NCBI RefSeq assembly: GCF_900115245.1
Contig: NZ_FOVT01000015.1
Coordinates: 1 to 64,000, forward strand
Source of the DNA: Mesorhizobium sp. NFR06
Lineage (GTDB): Bacteria > Pseudomonadota > Alphaproteobacteria > Rhizobiales > Rhizobiaceae
Length of the DNA: 64,000 nucleotides
Reading direction: 5' to 3'
Below the pieces are notes generated by a model. The model did no database searches and was not told where the DNA came from. It worked only from the letters and a program-made list of their open reading frames with translations. Position 1 is the first letter of the stretch. Each line of letters starts with the position of its first letter. Positions 1-7,416 of this stretch are shown in pieces. Both the position numbers and the translations under genes were made by a program.

Positions 1-1389
1 CGCCGTGGTGTCGATGGTGTCGTGCACCGTCACCGTCGCCTTGTCGGTGGTGTCGAGCGCCTCGAAGTTGCCGCCGCTGGTGCCGCTGACGCCGACCTGG
101 TAGCTCTGGCTGTCGACATAGGGATCGTCGCCCTGCACCGCGAAGGCGGTCGAGACGCCGCTGGTGGCGCCGACCGCGATGGTGACGCTGGCGCCATTGT
201 CGAGGTTGATCACCAGAGGCGTGCCGGTGACGGCATTGGCGACATGGGCGGTGATCGTCGCCGTGCCGGCGCCTTCGTTGACGCTGACGTCGTCCAGCGT
301 GATCGCCGTGGTGTCGATGGTGTCGTGCACCGCGACGCTGGCGGTGGCGGTCGTAACGAGGGCCTCGTAATTGCCACCGGTTGTCGAATTGATGCCGAGG
401 TTCAGCGTGCTGGCGTCCTTATAGACGTCCTCGCCCAGCGCCGCGAAGGTCACCTGGCCGCTGGTCTGCCCGCTCAGGATGGTGATGGTCTGGCCGTTCG
501 ACAGCGTGATGGTGAGGTCGCCCTGCGGCGCATGGTCGACATTGGCCGTGACCGTGATCGAACCGCCCTCGTCGACCGCAGCCGGGGCGCTCAGCGTGAT
601 GGTGGTGGCGTCCTTGTCATCGGTGATTGTGCCGACGCCGGTGCCGTCGGCAACGCCCAGGTTGATGTTCGATCCGAGGACGGTCGTCGTCGCGCTGCTG
701 AGCGTGACGTTGAACGTCTCGTTCGCCTCCTCGTAGTAGTCGTCGAGGGTCTGCACATAGACCGTGGCAGTGGTCTGGCCGGCCGGAATGATCACATAGC
801 CACTGGTGCCCGTGTAGTCGGAACCGGCGGTTGCCGTGCCGTCGCCGGTGCCATAAAAGACCTTGATGTCATAGGCGTAGGCATTACTCAGGCTGATGGT
901 GAACTGGGCATTGCCGCCCTCCGTGACGGAAGTGTCGCCGATCGCGACGGTGGGCGCCGTGTAGGTGTGGTCCGCGCTGGTGTCGACGCCCTTGATGCTG
1001 TCGCCGCCGTTCACGCTCGTCGCGCGGATGCCAAGCGTGCTGACCTCGGCCAGGCTCACATTGGCAATATAGGTCAGCGTCTCGCCCTGCGTGATGAATG
1101 TGGACTTGGCCTCGCCGAGCTTTCCCAGGCCCGCGCTCGAAAGGTAATCATAGCCATCCCACACGATGCCGGTGCCGTTCATGTTGAGCGAACTGTCCGA
1201 CTTCGAAAGCGTGACGCTGCCGTCGACCGTGGAATCGCCGTCGGACCACCAGATCGCGTTCAGGTCTCCCTGGCCCTGAATCGACTTGATGACGAACTCC
1301 GTCTGACCACCGCCCACATCGACGGCCTGGACCGACAGCACGAAGCCGTTCTGACTGATAGTAAAGACTTTGATATCGCCGACAGACAT
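1..1389 (-). CDS. Large repeat adhesin, Calx-beta and LapA-like Ig domains (N-terminal part)
   Basis: The first 463 codons of a gene that runs off the left edge of the window without a stop. There is no Sec signal peptide; residues 1-140 form a non-repetitive N-terminal region. Residues about 145-255 look like a Calx-beta domain (repeated T-x-E-G-G and DDYYEEANETF pattern). After that come Ig-like repeats of about 101 residues, each ending in VHDTIDTTA. The DNA repeat is visible: window positions 1-29 recur exactly at 304-332. Low charge and abundant Thr, Asp, Gly and Ser, with no leader peptide, are typical of type I secreted surface adhesins of the LapA/BapA kind, whose secretion signal and RTX repeats would lie at the missing C-terminus. 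The start has a GGGGGG-rich ribosome site. Adhesin is a family-level inference; attachment or biofilm is the likely role. Confidence 0.8.
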   Translation of the reverse strand, partial: MSVGDIKVFTISQNGFVLSVQAVDVGGGQTEFVIKSIQGQGDLNAIWWSDGDSTVDGSVTLSKSDSSLNMNGTGIVWDGYDYLSSAGLGKLGEAKSTFITQGETLTYIANVSLAEVSTLGIRATSVNGGDSIKGVDTSADHTYTAPTVAIGDTSVTEGGNAQFTISLSNAYAYDIKVFYGTGDGTATAGSDYTGTSGYVIIPAGQTTATVYVQTLDDYYEEANETFNVTLSSATTTVLGSNINLGVADGTGVGTITDDKDATTITLSAPAAVDEGGSITVTANVDHAPQGDLTITLSNGQTITILSGQTSGQVTFAALGEDVYKDASTLNLGINSTTGGNYEALVTTATASVAVHDTIDTTAITLDDVSVNEGAGTATITAHVANAVTGTPLVINLDNGASVTIAVGATSGVSTAFAVQGDDPYVDSQSYQVGVSGTSGGNFEALDTTDKATVTVHDTIDTTA

Positions 1390-1405
1390 GAATACACCCC
1401 CCTTT

Positions 1406-1425
1406 GCGAGCGCTCGCGCGCTCGC
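1406..1425. promoter_or_regulatory. Perfect 8-bp stem hairpin in the adhesin leader
   Basis: GCGAGCGC, a 4-base spacer, then GCGCTCGC. It sits immediately upstream of the ribosome site (about 1397-1404) of the adhesin gene, so in mRNA it would form a strong stem next to the Shine-Dalgarno sequence. A role in translation control or mRNA stability is inference. Confidence 0.5.
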
Positions 1426-1509
1426 TCCCCAACATTCCTGGCTGGCATGCCCCCCCTTGTCGCCGCGACCTTGGGACAAACCTATCTATAGGCGTTTATA
1501 TTAGCTTTT

Positions 1510-1527
1510 TATGGTTTGGAAACCATA
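1510..1527. promoter_or_regulatory. Perfect palindrome, candidate operator of the adhesin gene
   Basis: TATGGTTT-GG-AAACCATA, an exact 8-bp dyad about 120 bp upstream of the adhesin start. It lies in the only AT-rich stretch (about 1485-1580) of this part of the window. The position and symmetry suit a repressor or activator site for the surface protein. The regulator is not identifiable from sequence. Confidence 0.5.
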
Positions 1528-1855
1528 ATGGCATATAAACTAGTGGTTAATGTTAACGACTTATTAGATGTTTAACGAATCGGTGTTGGTCGATTGGCGG
1601 CGTAGAGTTGACGTCGCGCCGTAGCTTGGTCGCAGGCATTGTCATATCTGGATATGGTTCGTCTCAACGACTCATAAGTGCATATCGCTCAGGAGTGTGC
1701 AGCGGTTCTGGGACAGCGACATGCATCAAAACAAAGACCTGAAGTGCGTCGTCTGAATCCCGTTTCAGCGCGAGGTGCTTTAGCGACAAAGCGGCAGCCC
1801 ACCGATCAATGGCGCAAAATTCGCCGGGTCAGTCGCGCATCTCGGTGGTCGCCCG

Positions 1856-3361
1856 TCACGCCGCTGAGCTGTCTTGCTCCACGCCGTTCGGATCGCCCGG
1901 CGCCGTTGCCCAGGCGAGTTCGACCAGCGTCACAGTGCGCCGGCCGGCGCCGTCGACCTGGCAGACGATGAGACCTTGCTCCTCGATATAGTCGAGCAGC
2001 CGGCGCGCGCGGCGCAGCGAATGCGATCCGTAGGCTCGCGCGATGGCCGCGTCGCTGGGACAGGGCCAGCCTTCCTTGGCCGCCCTGGCGATCATCATGA
2101 ACACGCCCTGCATATCCTCCGGCAGCAGCGAGGCGCGCACCGAGACGTCCCGCCACGCATCGTCCTCGGCCATGTCGGAGCCGACGCCGGCGCGGGCTCG
2201 CGTCAGCATGCGGCGAAACTCCAAAAGGTCGGGCACCGCGGATGCGAGCCCTTCGATGCGGCAGCGGACGACGAACTCCTGATAGAGCACGCCGATGACG
2301 CGGAACCCGGCATCCGGCTCGGCCAGGATGGCGCGCAGGATGCGGTCCATCCGCTCGCGCCGCTCGGCGAGGTCCTCGGCGCTGGGCTGCGGCTCCGCCG
2401 GCTCGGGGCGAATGTCCAGCGGCGCGGCCTTGGCCGCCATCAGCTGGTCGAGCAGGTCGGGCGAAGGCCGGCGTTGCGGACGCACCGTCTCCGGCGGCGG
2501 CGCGGCAAGAATGATCGCGCGCGCATCTTCAAGCGCGGCTCCCGGCATCGGCATCAGCCGCGGCGTGCCGTTGCGCGGGCTGGTTTCGGTCTGGCCGATG
2601 CGCACGCCGAGCGGGCGGCGCGACAAGGCGGGACCGAGCGCCATGAAATGCCCGCGCTCCAGGTCGCGAAACGCCTCGGCCTGCCGCCGCTCCATGCCGA
2701 GCAGGTCGGCGGCGCGCGCCATGTCGATGTCGAGGAATGTGCGGCCCATCAAGAAATTGGAGGCTTCCGCCGCAACGTTCTTGGCGAGCTTGGCCAGCCG
2801 CTGGGTGGCGATGATGCCGGCCAGCCCACGCTTACGGCCGCGGCACATCAGATTGGTCATGGCGCCCAGCGAAAGCTTGCGCGCCTCATCCGAAACCTCG
2901 CCGGCGGCGGCCGGCGCGAAGAGCTGCGCCTCGTCGACCACCACCAGCATCGGATACCAGTGGTCGCGCGCGACCTCGAACAGGCCGCCGAGAAAAGCCG
3001 CGGCGCGCCGCATCTGGTTCTCGGCATCGAGGCCCTCGAGGTTCAGCACCGTCGAGACACGGTGGATACGCGCCCGCTCGCCCGCCGCCTGCAGGCCGCG
3101 CTCGGTATGGTCCTCGGCGTCGATCACCAGATGTCCAAAGCGTTCGCCCAACGACACGAAGTCGCCTTCCGGGTCGATGATGGTCTGCTGGACCCAGGGC
3201 GCGCTCTGCTCGAGCAGCCGGCGCAGGAGATGCGACTTGCCGGAGCCCGAATTGCCCTGCACCAGCAGGCGGGTCGCCAGCAATTCCTCAAGGTCGAGGG
3301 CCGCCGGCGCGCCCGCCGACGTCTGCCCCATCTCGATCGCAACGGTCATGTCTCGACTCAA
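1856..3361 (-). CDS. HerA/FtsK-like ATP-binding protein (DUF87-type)
   Basis: 501 aa. The N-terminal half is a RecA-fold ATPase: Walker A GNSGSGKSH at residues 36-44, Walker B MLVVVDEAQ at 138-146, and an RGRKRGLAGIIATQR segment near 170-185 like the arginine-containing strand of HerA-type translocases. The C-terminal half (about 300-500) is helical and unassigned. No NurA nuclease, SIR2 or other defence partner lies beside it, so it is an orphan ATPase, probably acting on DNA, but the substrate is unknown. The start used is a TTG with AGGGAG five bases upstream; an in-frame ATG lies four codons later at 3349. It is monocistronic in this view. Confidence 0.8.
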   Translation of the reverse strand: MSRDMTVAIEMGQTSAGAPAALDLEELLATRLLVQGNSGSGKSHLLRRLLEQSAPWVQQTIIDPEGDFVSLGERFGHLVIDAEDHTERGLQAAGERARIHRVSTVLNLEGLDAENQMRRAAAFLGGLFEVARDHWYPMLVVVDEAQLFAPAAAGEVSDEARKLSLGAMTNLMCRGRKRGLAGIIATQRLAKLAKNVAAEASNFLMGRTFLDIDMARAADLLGMERRQAEAFRDLERGHFMALGPALSRRPLGVRIGQTETSPRNGTPRLMPMPGAALEDARAIILAAPPPETVRPQRRPSPDLLDQLMAAKAAPLDIRPEPAEPQPSAEDLAERRERMDRILRAILAEPDAGFRVIGVLYQEFVVRCRIEGLASAVPDLLEFRRMLTRARAGVGSDMAEDDAWRDVSVRASLLPEDMQGVFMMIARAAKEGWPCPSDAAIARAYGSHSLRRARRLLDYIEEQGLIVCQVDGAGRRTVTLVELAWATAPGDPNGVEQDSSAA

Positions 3362-3477
3362 AAGGTCTCCCTGCGCGCGACGGGCTTACCAACCTGAGCG
3401 CGGCGCGTCGAGCATACGATCGCTGGCCGCCCGGCATTCTGCACAAGAGTGCGGGGCTATCTTCGGTATGTTGCGGC

Positions 3478-4827
3478 CTATCCCGCGAGATCGACGTGAT
3501 GTGCGCCATGCGGCAGCGGGATTCGGCCGATCCGTTCGAGGGCGGGCCGATCGCCCTTGACGACACGGAACATTTCAAGCCCCGCGCCGGCTTCCGGTCC
3601 CGCGCCGTCATGGCCCTGAAACACGGTGGCGAGGAAATGATCCCCCGTTCGGTCGAAGGTGCCGCCTTCCGGCAACGAGCCCTCGAAAGGGTAGTCGGCA
3701 ATCTTGGCGATGCCACCGGTCGCCGGATCGAGCCTCATCAGGCTGATGGAGGCCTCGCGCTGAAAGCGGGCGGACTGTGGTGGGAGAGCGGTGCCGCGCA
3801 TGTTGACGGTCGCCACCAGCCGGCCATCGGGGCTCACCGCGATTCCCTCGGCCGACAGGTCGCTCTCGATGGCGGCGACAACCTCATGGCGGTCCGTCGA
3901 TGCCGCAGGATCGGCAAGACGCACGACGCTGATGGTCGAAGGCGTCTCGGGGATGCGGCCTTCAAGGTTGGCGGCGGCAAGGTCGCGTCCTCAGTTGGAG
4001 GTCAGGTAATGGCGGCCGTCCGGCGTGAAACGGCCGACGAAAGGATCGGCGCCCACATTCACAATATTGCCCCACGGGCGCAGGCGGGGCGCACCATTCT
4101 CCTCGCCGACAGCGAAGAAGGCGACGCGGTTCTGCGTGTTGATGTTCACGGCGATGAACCGGCCGCCTGGATGCCAATGGACGTTGGTCGCTGTGACACC
4201 GCCGCGAGGTGTGGCAGCTGACCCCGATATCCCGAGATCGGCGAGATCGAACCGGGCGACGGGGCCGAAGCGACCGTCGGCATAGCCGATGATCTGGACG
4301 AGACTTGCCTCCGGCGTGTTCGATACCACGGCGACGCGGCGTCCATCAGGGCTGACCGACAGAGCTTCGGGAAAGGCGGCGATCTCGGCCGTGTCCGCCA
4401 GGCGAGGCGTGGCGCCGTCCGACAGGTCGACCGCGAACAGGTGTCGCCCTGGCGGGAGGTCTTTGACCGTGTCGCCCGCCGCCTCTCGCTCCCCCAGCCT
4501 TTCGGTGACGAATGCGGTTTGCCCGTCCTTGGTCAGTTGCAGGATTTCCGGCGCCGCGGTGACGGAATTCGAGACCGCAATCGTGCCTTTCACCACCTTA
4601 CCGTCGGCGATGGACAGCACCGTCAACATGTCGCGAAAACCCGATTCGCGCGGCGAAAGCCGTCCCGTCGCGTAGGTCTGGGCGCTGAAATCGCCGTCGG
4701 AGATCACTGCGATCCGGGAGGCTGAAATGCGCCCGGCAAGGTCGAGCGGCTGTGCCGCAGTGACCGACGGCGCGGCCGCGGACAGTGCAATGGAGAGGGC
4801 GGTGAAACTGAGGACAGGTCTGATCAT
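3478..4827 (-). pseudogene. Secreted beta-propeller (lactonase/YncE-like), interrupted by an in-frame TGA
   Basis: From the ATG at 4827 the frame encodes a signal peptide (about 24 residues ending SVTAAQP) and beta-propeller repeats such as LSVSPDGRRVAVVSN and GRFTPDGRHYLTSN. It then meets TGA at 3991-3993 (codon 279). The same reading frame continues straight on with GRDLAAANLEGRIPE and another blade (AVSPDGRLVATVN) to TAG at 3478-3480, giving 449 codons in all. Because there is no frame change, one substitution explains the break; TGG (Trp) to TGA is the simplest. Either the gene is recently inactivated or the base is a sequence error. It is divergent from the LysR gene at 4953, which may regulate it. 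Confidence 0.75.
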
Positions 4828-4901
4828 GATCGGTTCCCTTCGGTCAGTTGACGGCCAAACTGCTTGCGCCTCCCGAAGATAGCGGCAAGGGTTGATTGCG
4901 A

Positions 4902-4911
4902 TCCAATTGGA
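4902..4911. promoter_or_regulatory. Palindrome in the propeller/LysR divergent promoter
   Basis: TCCAATTGGA, flanked by GC on each side at symmetrical positions, giving a 14 of 18 match as a longer dyad (4898-4915). It lies between two divergent starts (4827 minus, 4953 plus), where LysR regulators usually bind. It is a candidate autoregulatory LysR box. Confidence 0.45.
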
Positions 4912-4952
4912 ATGCTGCCGTCTGTGATAGGCAATTCGCATCAGGAGAAGCC

Positions 4953-5846
4953 ATGGACATTCGCACGCTTGCCTGCTTCGTCACCCTGGCGGAGGACTTG
5001 CATTTTCGCCGCGCGGCCGAGCGAATGAACCTGACCCAGCCATCGCTCAGTCAGCGCATCCGTGCCTTGGAAACCGAGGTTGGCGCCCGGCTGTTCGAAC
5101 GGGATCGCCGCGGTGTCGCGCTCACGTCGGCTGGAGTTGCCTTTCTCGGCCCCGCCCGAAAGGCGGTCGAGCACGCCAATGCCGCCACGACCCAGGCGCT
5201 CAGGGCCGTTCGCGGCGAAGTCGGCCGCCTGCGGCTCGGCTTCACCGTCATCGCCTTCTACGGCGTGCTGCCGGAAGCGGTGCGAAGCTTTCGAAGCCGC
5301 CATCCTGATGTCGATGTGGACCTGATCGAAATGAATTCGCCGCTGCTGGAGTCAGCGCTTGCAGCGGGAGAGATCGATCTCGGTGTGCTGCACCCGCCGT
5401 TATCGACGCCGGATCTTGTCGTTCACGCTTTACCTGACGAACCGTTGGTGCTGGCACTCCCTTCAGCACACCGCCTTGCCGGACAGGCGACGATCCGCGT
5501 GACGGATCTCGACAATGAGCCTTTCCTGCTGGCGCCCCGCGCCATAGGTCCAAGCATCTATGACCGTGTGATCGCCCTGTTCCAGGCTGAATGCCTCAGC
5601 CCGCGCGTCGTCCAGGAAGTAACGCCGATGACGACGCTGGTGGGTCTGGTCGCGGCAGGCGCAGGCGTGGGATTCGTCACTGCCGGCATCGCCCGGGCGG
5701 CGCGCCCGGGCGTGGTCTATCGCCAGGTCGTCCCGCGCCCGCCAGCCTTGCCGATGGCGGCCGCCTGGCGCGAGCCGTCGTTGTCGGCCAGCGGCAGGCG
5801 TTTCCTTGAATTGGTCGAGACGCTGATCGAAGCCTCCAGGGCATGA
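4953..5846 (+). CDS. LysR-family transcriptional regulator
   Basis: 297 aa. The N-terminal winged helix-turn-helix is canonical (MDIRTLACFVTLAEDLHF, then RAAERMNLTQPSLSQRIRAL), followed by an effector-binding domain of the periplasmic-binding fold from about residue 90. The length is normal for LTTRs. The ATG at 4953 was chosen because AGGAG lies six bases upstream and the canonical LysR N-terminus begins there. It is divergent from the broken beta-propeller gene, the classical arrangement for a LysR regulator and its target. The effector cannot be predicted. The stop codon is embedded in a palindromic repeat element. Confidence 0.9.
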   Translation: MDIRTLACFVTLAEDLHFRRAAERMNLTQPSLSQRIRALETEVGARLFERDRRGVALTSAGVAFLGPARKAVEHANAATTQALRAVRGEVGRLRLGFTVIAFYGVLPEAVRSFRSRHPDVDVDLIEMNSPLLESALAAGEIDLGVLHPPLSTPDLVVHALPDEPLVLALPSAHRLAGQATIRVTDLDNEPFLLAPRAIGPSIYDRVIALFQAECLSPRVVQEVTPMTTLVGLVAAGAGVGFVTAGIARAARPGVVYRQVVPRPPALPMAAAWREPSLSASGRRFLELVETLIEASRA

Positions 5847-5887
5847 TGCCGAAAAGTGTGAAGCGGTTTTCGGGCCACATCATGCCC
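5839..5887. repeat. Palindromic intergenic repeat, family A
   Basis: GGGCATGATG (5839-5848) pairs exactly with CATCATGCCC (5878-5887); inside it CCGAAAA pairs with TTTTCGG (5849-5855/5867-5873). The same design recurs at 44342-44385 and 61639-61681. It is a dispersed extragenic palindrome of the kind common in rhizobia. Here it contains the LysR stop codon and may act as a 3' mRNA stem-loop. Confidence 0.75.
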
Positions 5888-5991
5888 TATTTCTTTGATT
5901 TAGGGACGGATTCTGATTGCAGGGTCGACTCGCGCTGAAATCGTCCGGCTCCAGCCCTTGAACACTCCGCTGGAGACCTGCGTTCGAGCAC

Positions 5992-6002
5992 TGGTCGGAC
6001 CA
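5992..6002. promoter_or_regulatory. GntR-type operator TGGTCGGACCA
   Basis: Perfect dyad TGGTC-G-GACCA, 72 bp upstream of the 84-aa gene. TGGTnnnACCA is the known half-site arrangement for FadR-subfamily GntR regulators. Two further copies with a variable centre lie at 57842 and 57916. No GntR gene is in the window. Confidence 0.45.
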
Positions 6003-6073
6003 CCATTTCGCTGGCACTATCCAACCATTGGCGTATCATCTTTTGAGGGAGGGTTCATGGCAGGAGGAGGCCG

Positions 6074-6328
6074 ATGAACGTCGCTGCGGAAATGCCCGTC
6101 CCGGACCCGACGGTGCAAAACCTTGTTTCGTCTGCTCTTTCGAAATTTCGCGCTGGCGATACCGTATCCACGCGCGCCATGCTCGATGCCGTACGTCATG
6201 CCGACCCATCCTGCGAGGACAGCGACGACCACTTGGTCGAGCTGATCGTGATGGCGGCCGTTGGTAAGACCATGGGGGTCGTGTTCGACCACCGCTCCCC
6301 GGACGAACGGTTGCCACATCTCCGTTAG
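6074..6328 (+). CDS. Small protein of unknown function (84 aa)
   Basis: 84 aa, soluble, no signal peptide or membrane segment. The start is well supported: AGGAGGAGG lies just before the ATG. The sequence contains a mixed helical middle (SALSKFRAGDTVSTRAMLDAV) and ends VVFDHRSPDERLPHLR. I do not recognise the family. It stands alone, convergent with the NTF2-like gene, and has a GntR-type palindrome 72 bp upstream that could be its operator. Confidence 0.6.
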   Translation: MNVAAEMPVPDPTVQNLVSSALSKFRAGDTVSTRAMLDAVRHADPSCEDSDDHLVELIVMAAVGKTMGVVFDHRSPDERLPHLR

Positions 6329-6345
6329 AAGGTTTGCGTCGCGTT

Positions 6346-6831
6346 CTAGCTTCCGAGTGGGTGGGGCATATAGCCGACGAAGCCGGTGATCTTCCAGCGG
6401 CCGCCGACCTTGCGACAGAAGTAGAGCGTCTGCCATTTGAGCCGGTCCGTGCCGCCATCCGCCTTGGCGACAGAGCCATCGAACTTCTTGTGCAGCACCG
6501 CGCGGTCGCCGTTGACATCGATGTCGCGCATGTTGGTGACGCGGAACAGCGCCTCGCGCAGCGGTTCGGCGAATTTCGTCGCGGCGGTTTCCTTGGCCTG
6601 CCGCAACCATTCGTCGCGATAGACCTCCAGCCTCGGGAACTGCAGCCGCCAGGCATCGGCGTTGCCGAGGAAATGCGCATGCATGCCGAAGAAGCTTTCC
6701 GCGATGAAATCGTCCTCGACCATCGACCAGTCCTGTCCGAGGAAGGCGTCGATGTCGCGCCGCACCAGCATTTCCCAAAGCGCGTGGCGGTCGGCATCGC
6801 CTTCCGGAAACGGATTCTTGTCGAAGGTCAT
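6346..6831 (-). CDS. SnoaL/NTF2-like protein
   Basis: 161 aa from the ATG at 6831, chosen because GGGGAG precedes it at normal distance. The pattern ALWEMLVRRDIDAFLGQDWSMVEDDF near the N-terminus is the first helices of an NTF2-like cone fold. The C-terminal strand series ending WKITGFVGYMPH fits too. Members range from isomerases to ligand-binding accessory proteins, so no reaction can be named. It is divergent from ridA across a region with a strong inverted repeat, and the FMO gene about 2 kb downstream carries its own NTF2-like domain, suggesting a related metabolic theme. Confidence 0.65.
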   Translation of the reverse strand: MTFDKNPFPEGDADRHALWEMLVRRDIDAFLGQDWSMVEDDFIAESFFGMHAHFLGNADAWRLQFPRLEVYRDEWLRQAKETAATKFAEPLREALFRVTNMRDIDVNGDRAVLHKKFDGSVAKADGGTDRLKWQTLYFCRKVGGRWKITGFVGYMPHPLGS

Positions 6832-6905
6832 GCCGGATCTCCCCTCATGCATGCGCAGCCGGGTCGGAAGCGGCGCCGAGCGCAACATGCTCAGGCTTCT
6901 GTAAT

Positions 6906-6938
6906 AAAGCAACATGGATTTCGAAAAAATGTTGCTTT
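6906..6938. promoter_or_regulatory. 10-bp inverted repeat, candidate operator
   Basis: AAAGCAACAT (6906-6915) and its exact complement ATGTTGCTTT (6929-6938), separated by 13 bp. It lies in the intergenic region between the divergent NTF2-like gene (start 6831) and ridA (start 7023). A dyad this long and exact, centred between divergent genes, is most simply a two-half-site operator controlling both. The regulator is not encoded nearby. Confidence 0.55.
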
Positions 6939-7022
6939 CCGACATTGCCTCTAGGAGGATCATGCCGACAGGCGTAGACGGCTATGTGATCCGGTTCCCA
7001 TCGGCCGATAAAGGAGGCTCAT

Positions 7023-7388
7023 TTGCCCAAGCAGTGCTTTGGAAAATCGCATGTTCCGCTGTCGCCCGCTGTCCGCGCCGGCGATTTCGTCTATGTCTCG
7101 GGTCAGGTGCCGGTGGGCAGCGATGGGCTCGTGGTGAGGGGCGGCATCGCCGAGCAGGCCGAGCAGGTGCTGCAGAACGTCAAGGCGGCGCTGGCGCTCG
7201 CCGATTGCACCATGGACGATGTGGTGAAGACCACTGTCTGGCTGGAGGACGCGCGCGATTTCGGGACCTTCAACACCGTCTATGCAAAGCATTTTCCGAA
7301 AGACCCGCCAGCGCGCACCACCGTCGAGTCGCGCCTGATGATCGACATCAAGATCGAAGTCGAGGCGGTCGCCTACCGGCCGGTCTGA
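7023..7388 (+). CDS. RidA-family enamine/imine deaminase
   Basis: 121 aa, the usual RidA/YjgF length. Family features: VPLSPAVRAGDFVYVSGQVP near the N-terminus, the QAEQVLQNVKAAL helix, KTTVWLEDARDF, and PPARTTVES with the arginine that corresponds to the catalytic Arg105 of archetypal RidA. It hydrolyses reactive enamines/imines to ketoacids and ammonia in the cytoplasm. The start is TTG, supported by AAGGAGG at 7011-7017. The metallohydrolase gene follows after 28 bp, so the pair is probably co-transcribed; a role in clearing an unstable imine made during that catabolism is inferred. Confidence 0.85.
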   Translation: MPKQCFGKSHVPLSPAVRAGDFVYVSGQVPVGSDGLVVRGGIAEQAEQVLQNVKAALALADCTMDDVVKTTVWLEDARDFGTFNTVYAKHFPKDPPARTTVESRLMIDIKIEVEAVAYRPV

Positions 7389-7416
7389 CCGCGACCAAGC
7401 AAGCAAGGAAGGAACG

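Larger units (their letters stand above)
1390..1855. other. Non-coding gap between adhesin and HerA-like ATPase
   Basis: About 465 bp. It holds the leader hairpin and AT-rich palindrome listed separately; the AT-rich half nearer the adhesin is probably its promoter region. The remainder (about 1580-1855) shows no ORF with a ribosome site and no repeat I recognise; it is the 3' flank of the ATPase gene. Confidence 0.6.

Noticed and set aside
22..1491. Long plus-strand frame of 489 aa over the adhesin gene
   Set aside because: It is antisense to a clear repeat protein, has Arg/Asp/Gly-rich low-complexity composition and no ribosome site; a GC-rich shadow.
1874..3397. 507-aa plus-strand frame over the HerA-like ATPase
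   Set aside because: Antisense shadow; the minus-strand frame carries Walker A and B motifs.
3991..3993. TGA as selenocysteine or programmed readthrough
   Set aside because: No selenocysteine insertion element is visible and the family has no Cys/Sec at this place; a TGG to TGA change is simpler.
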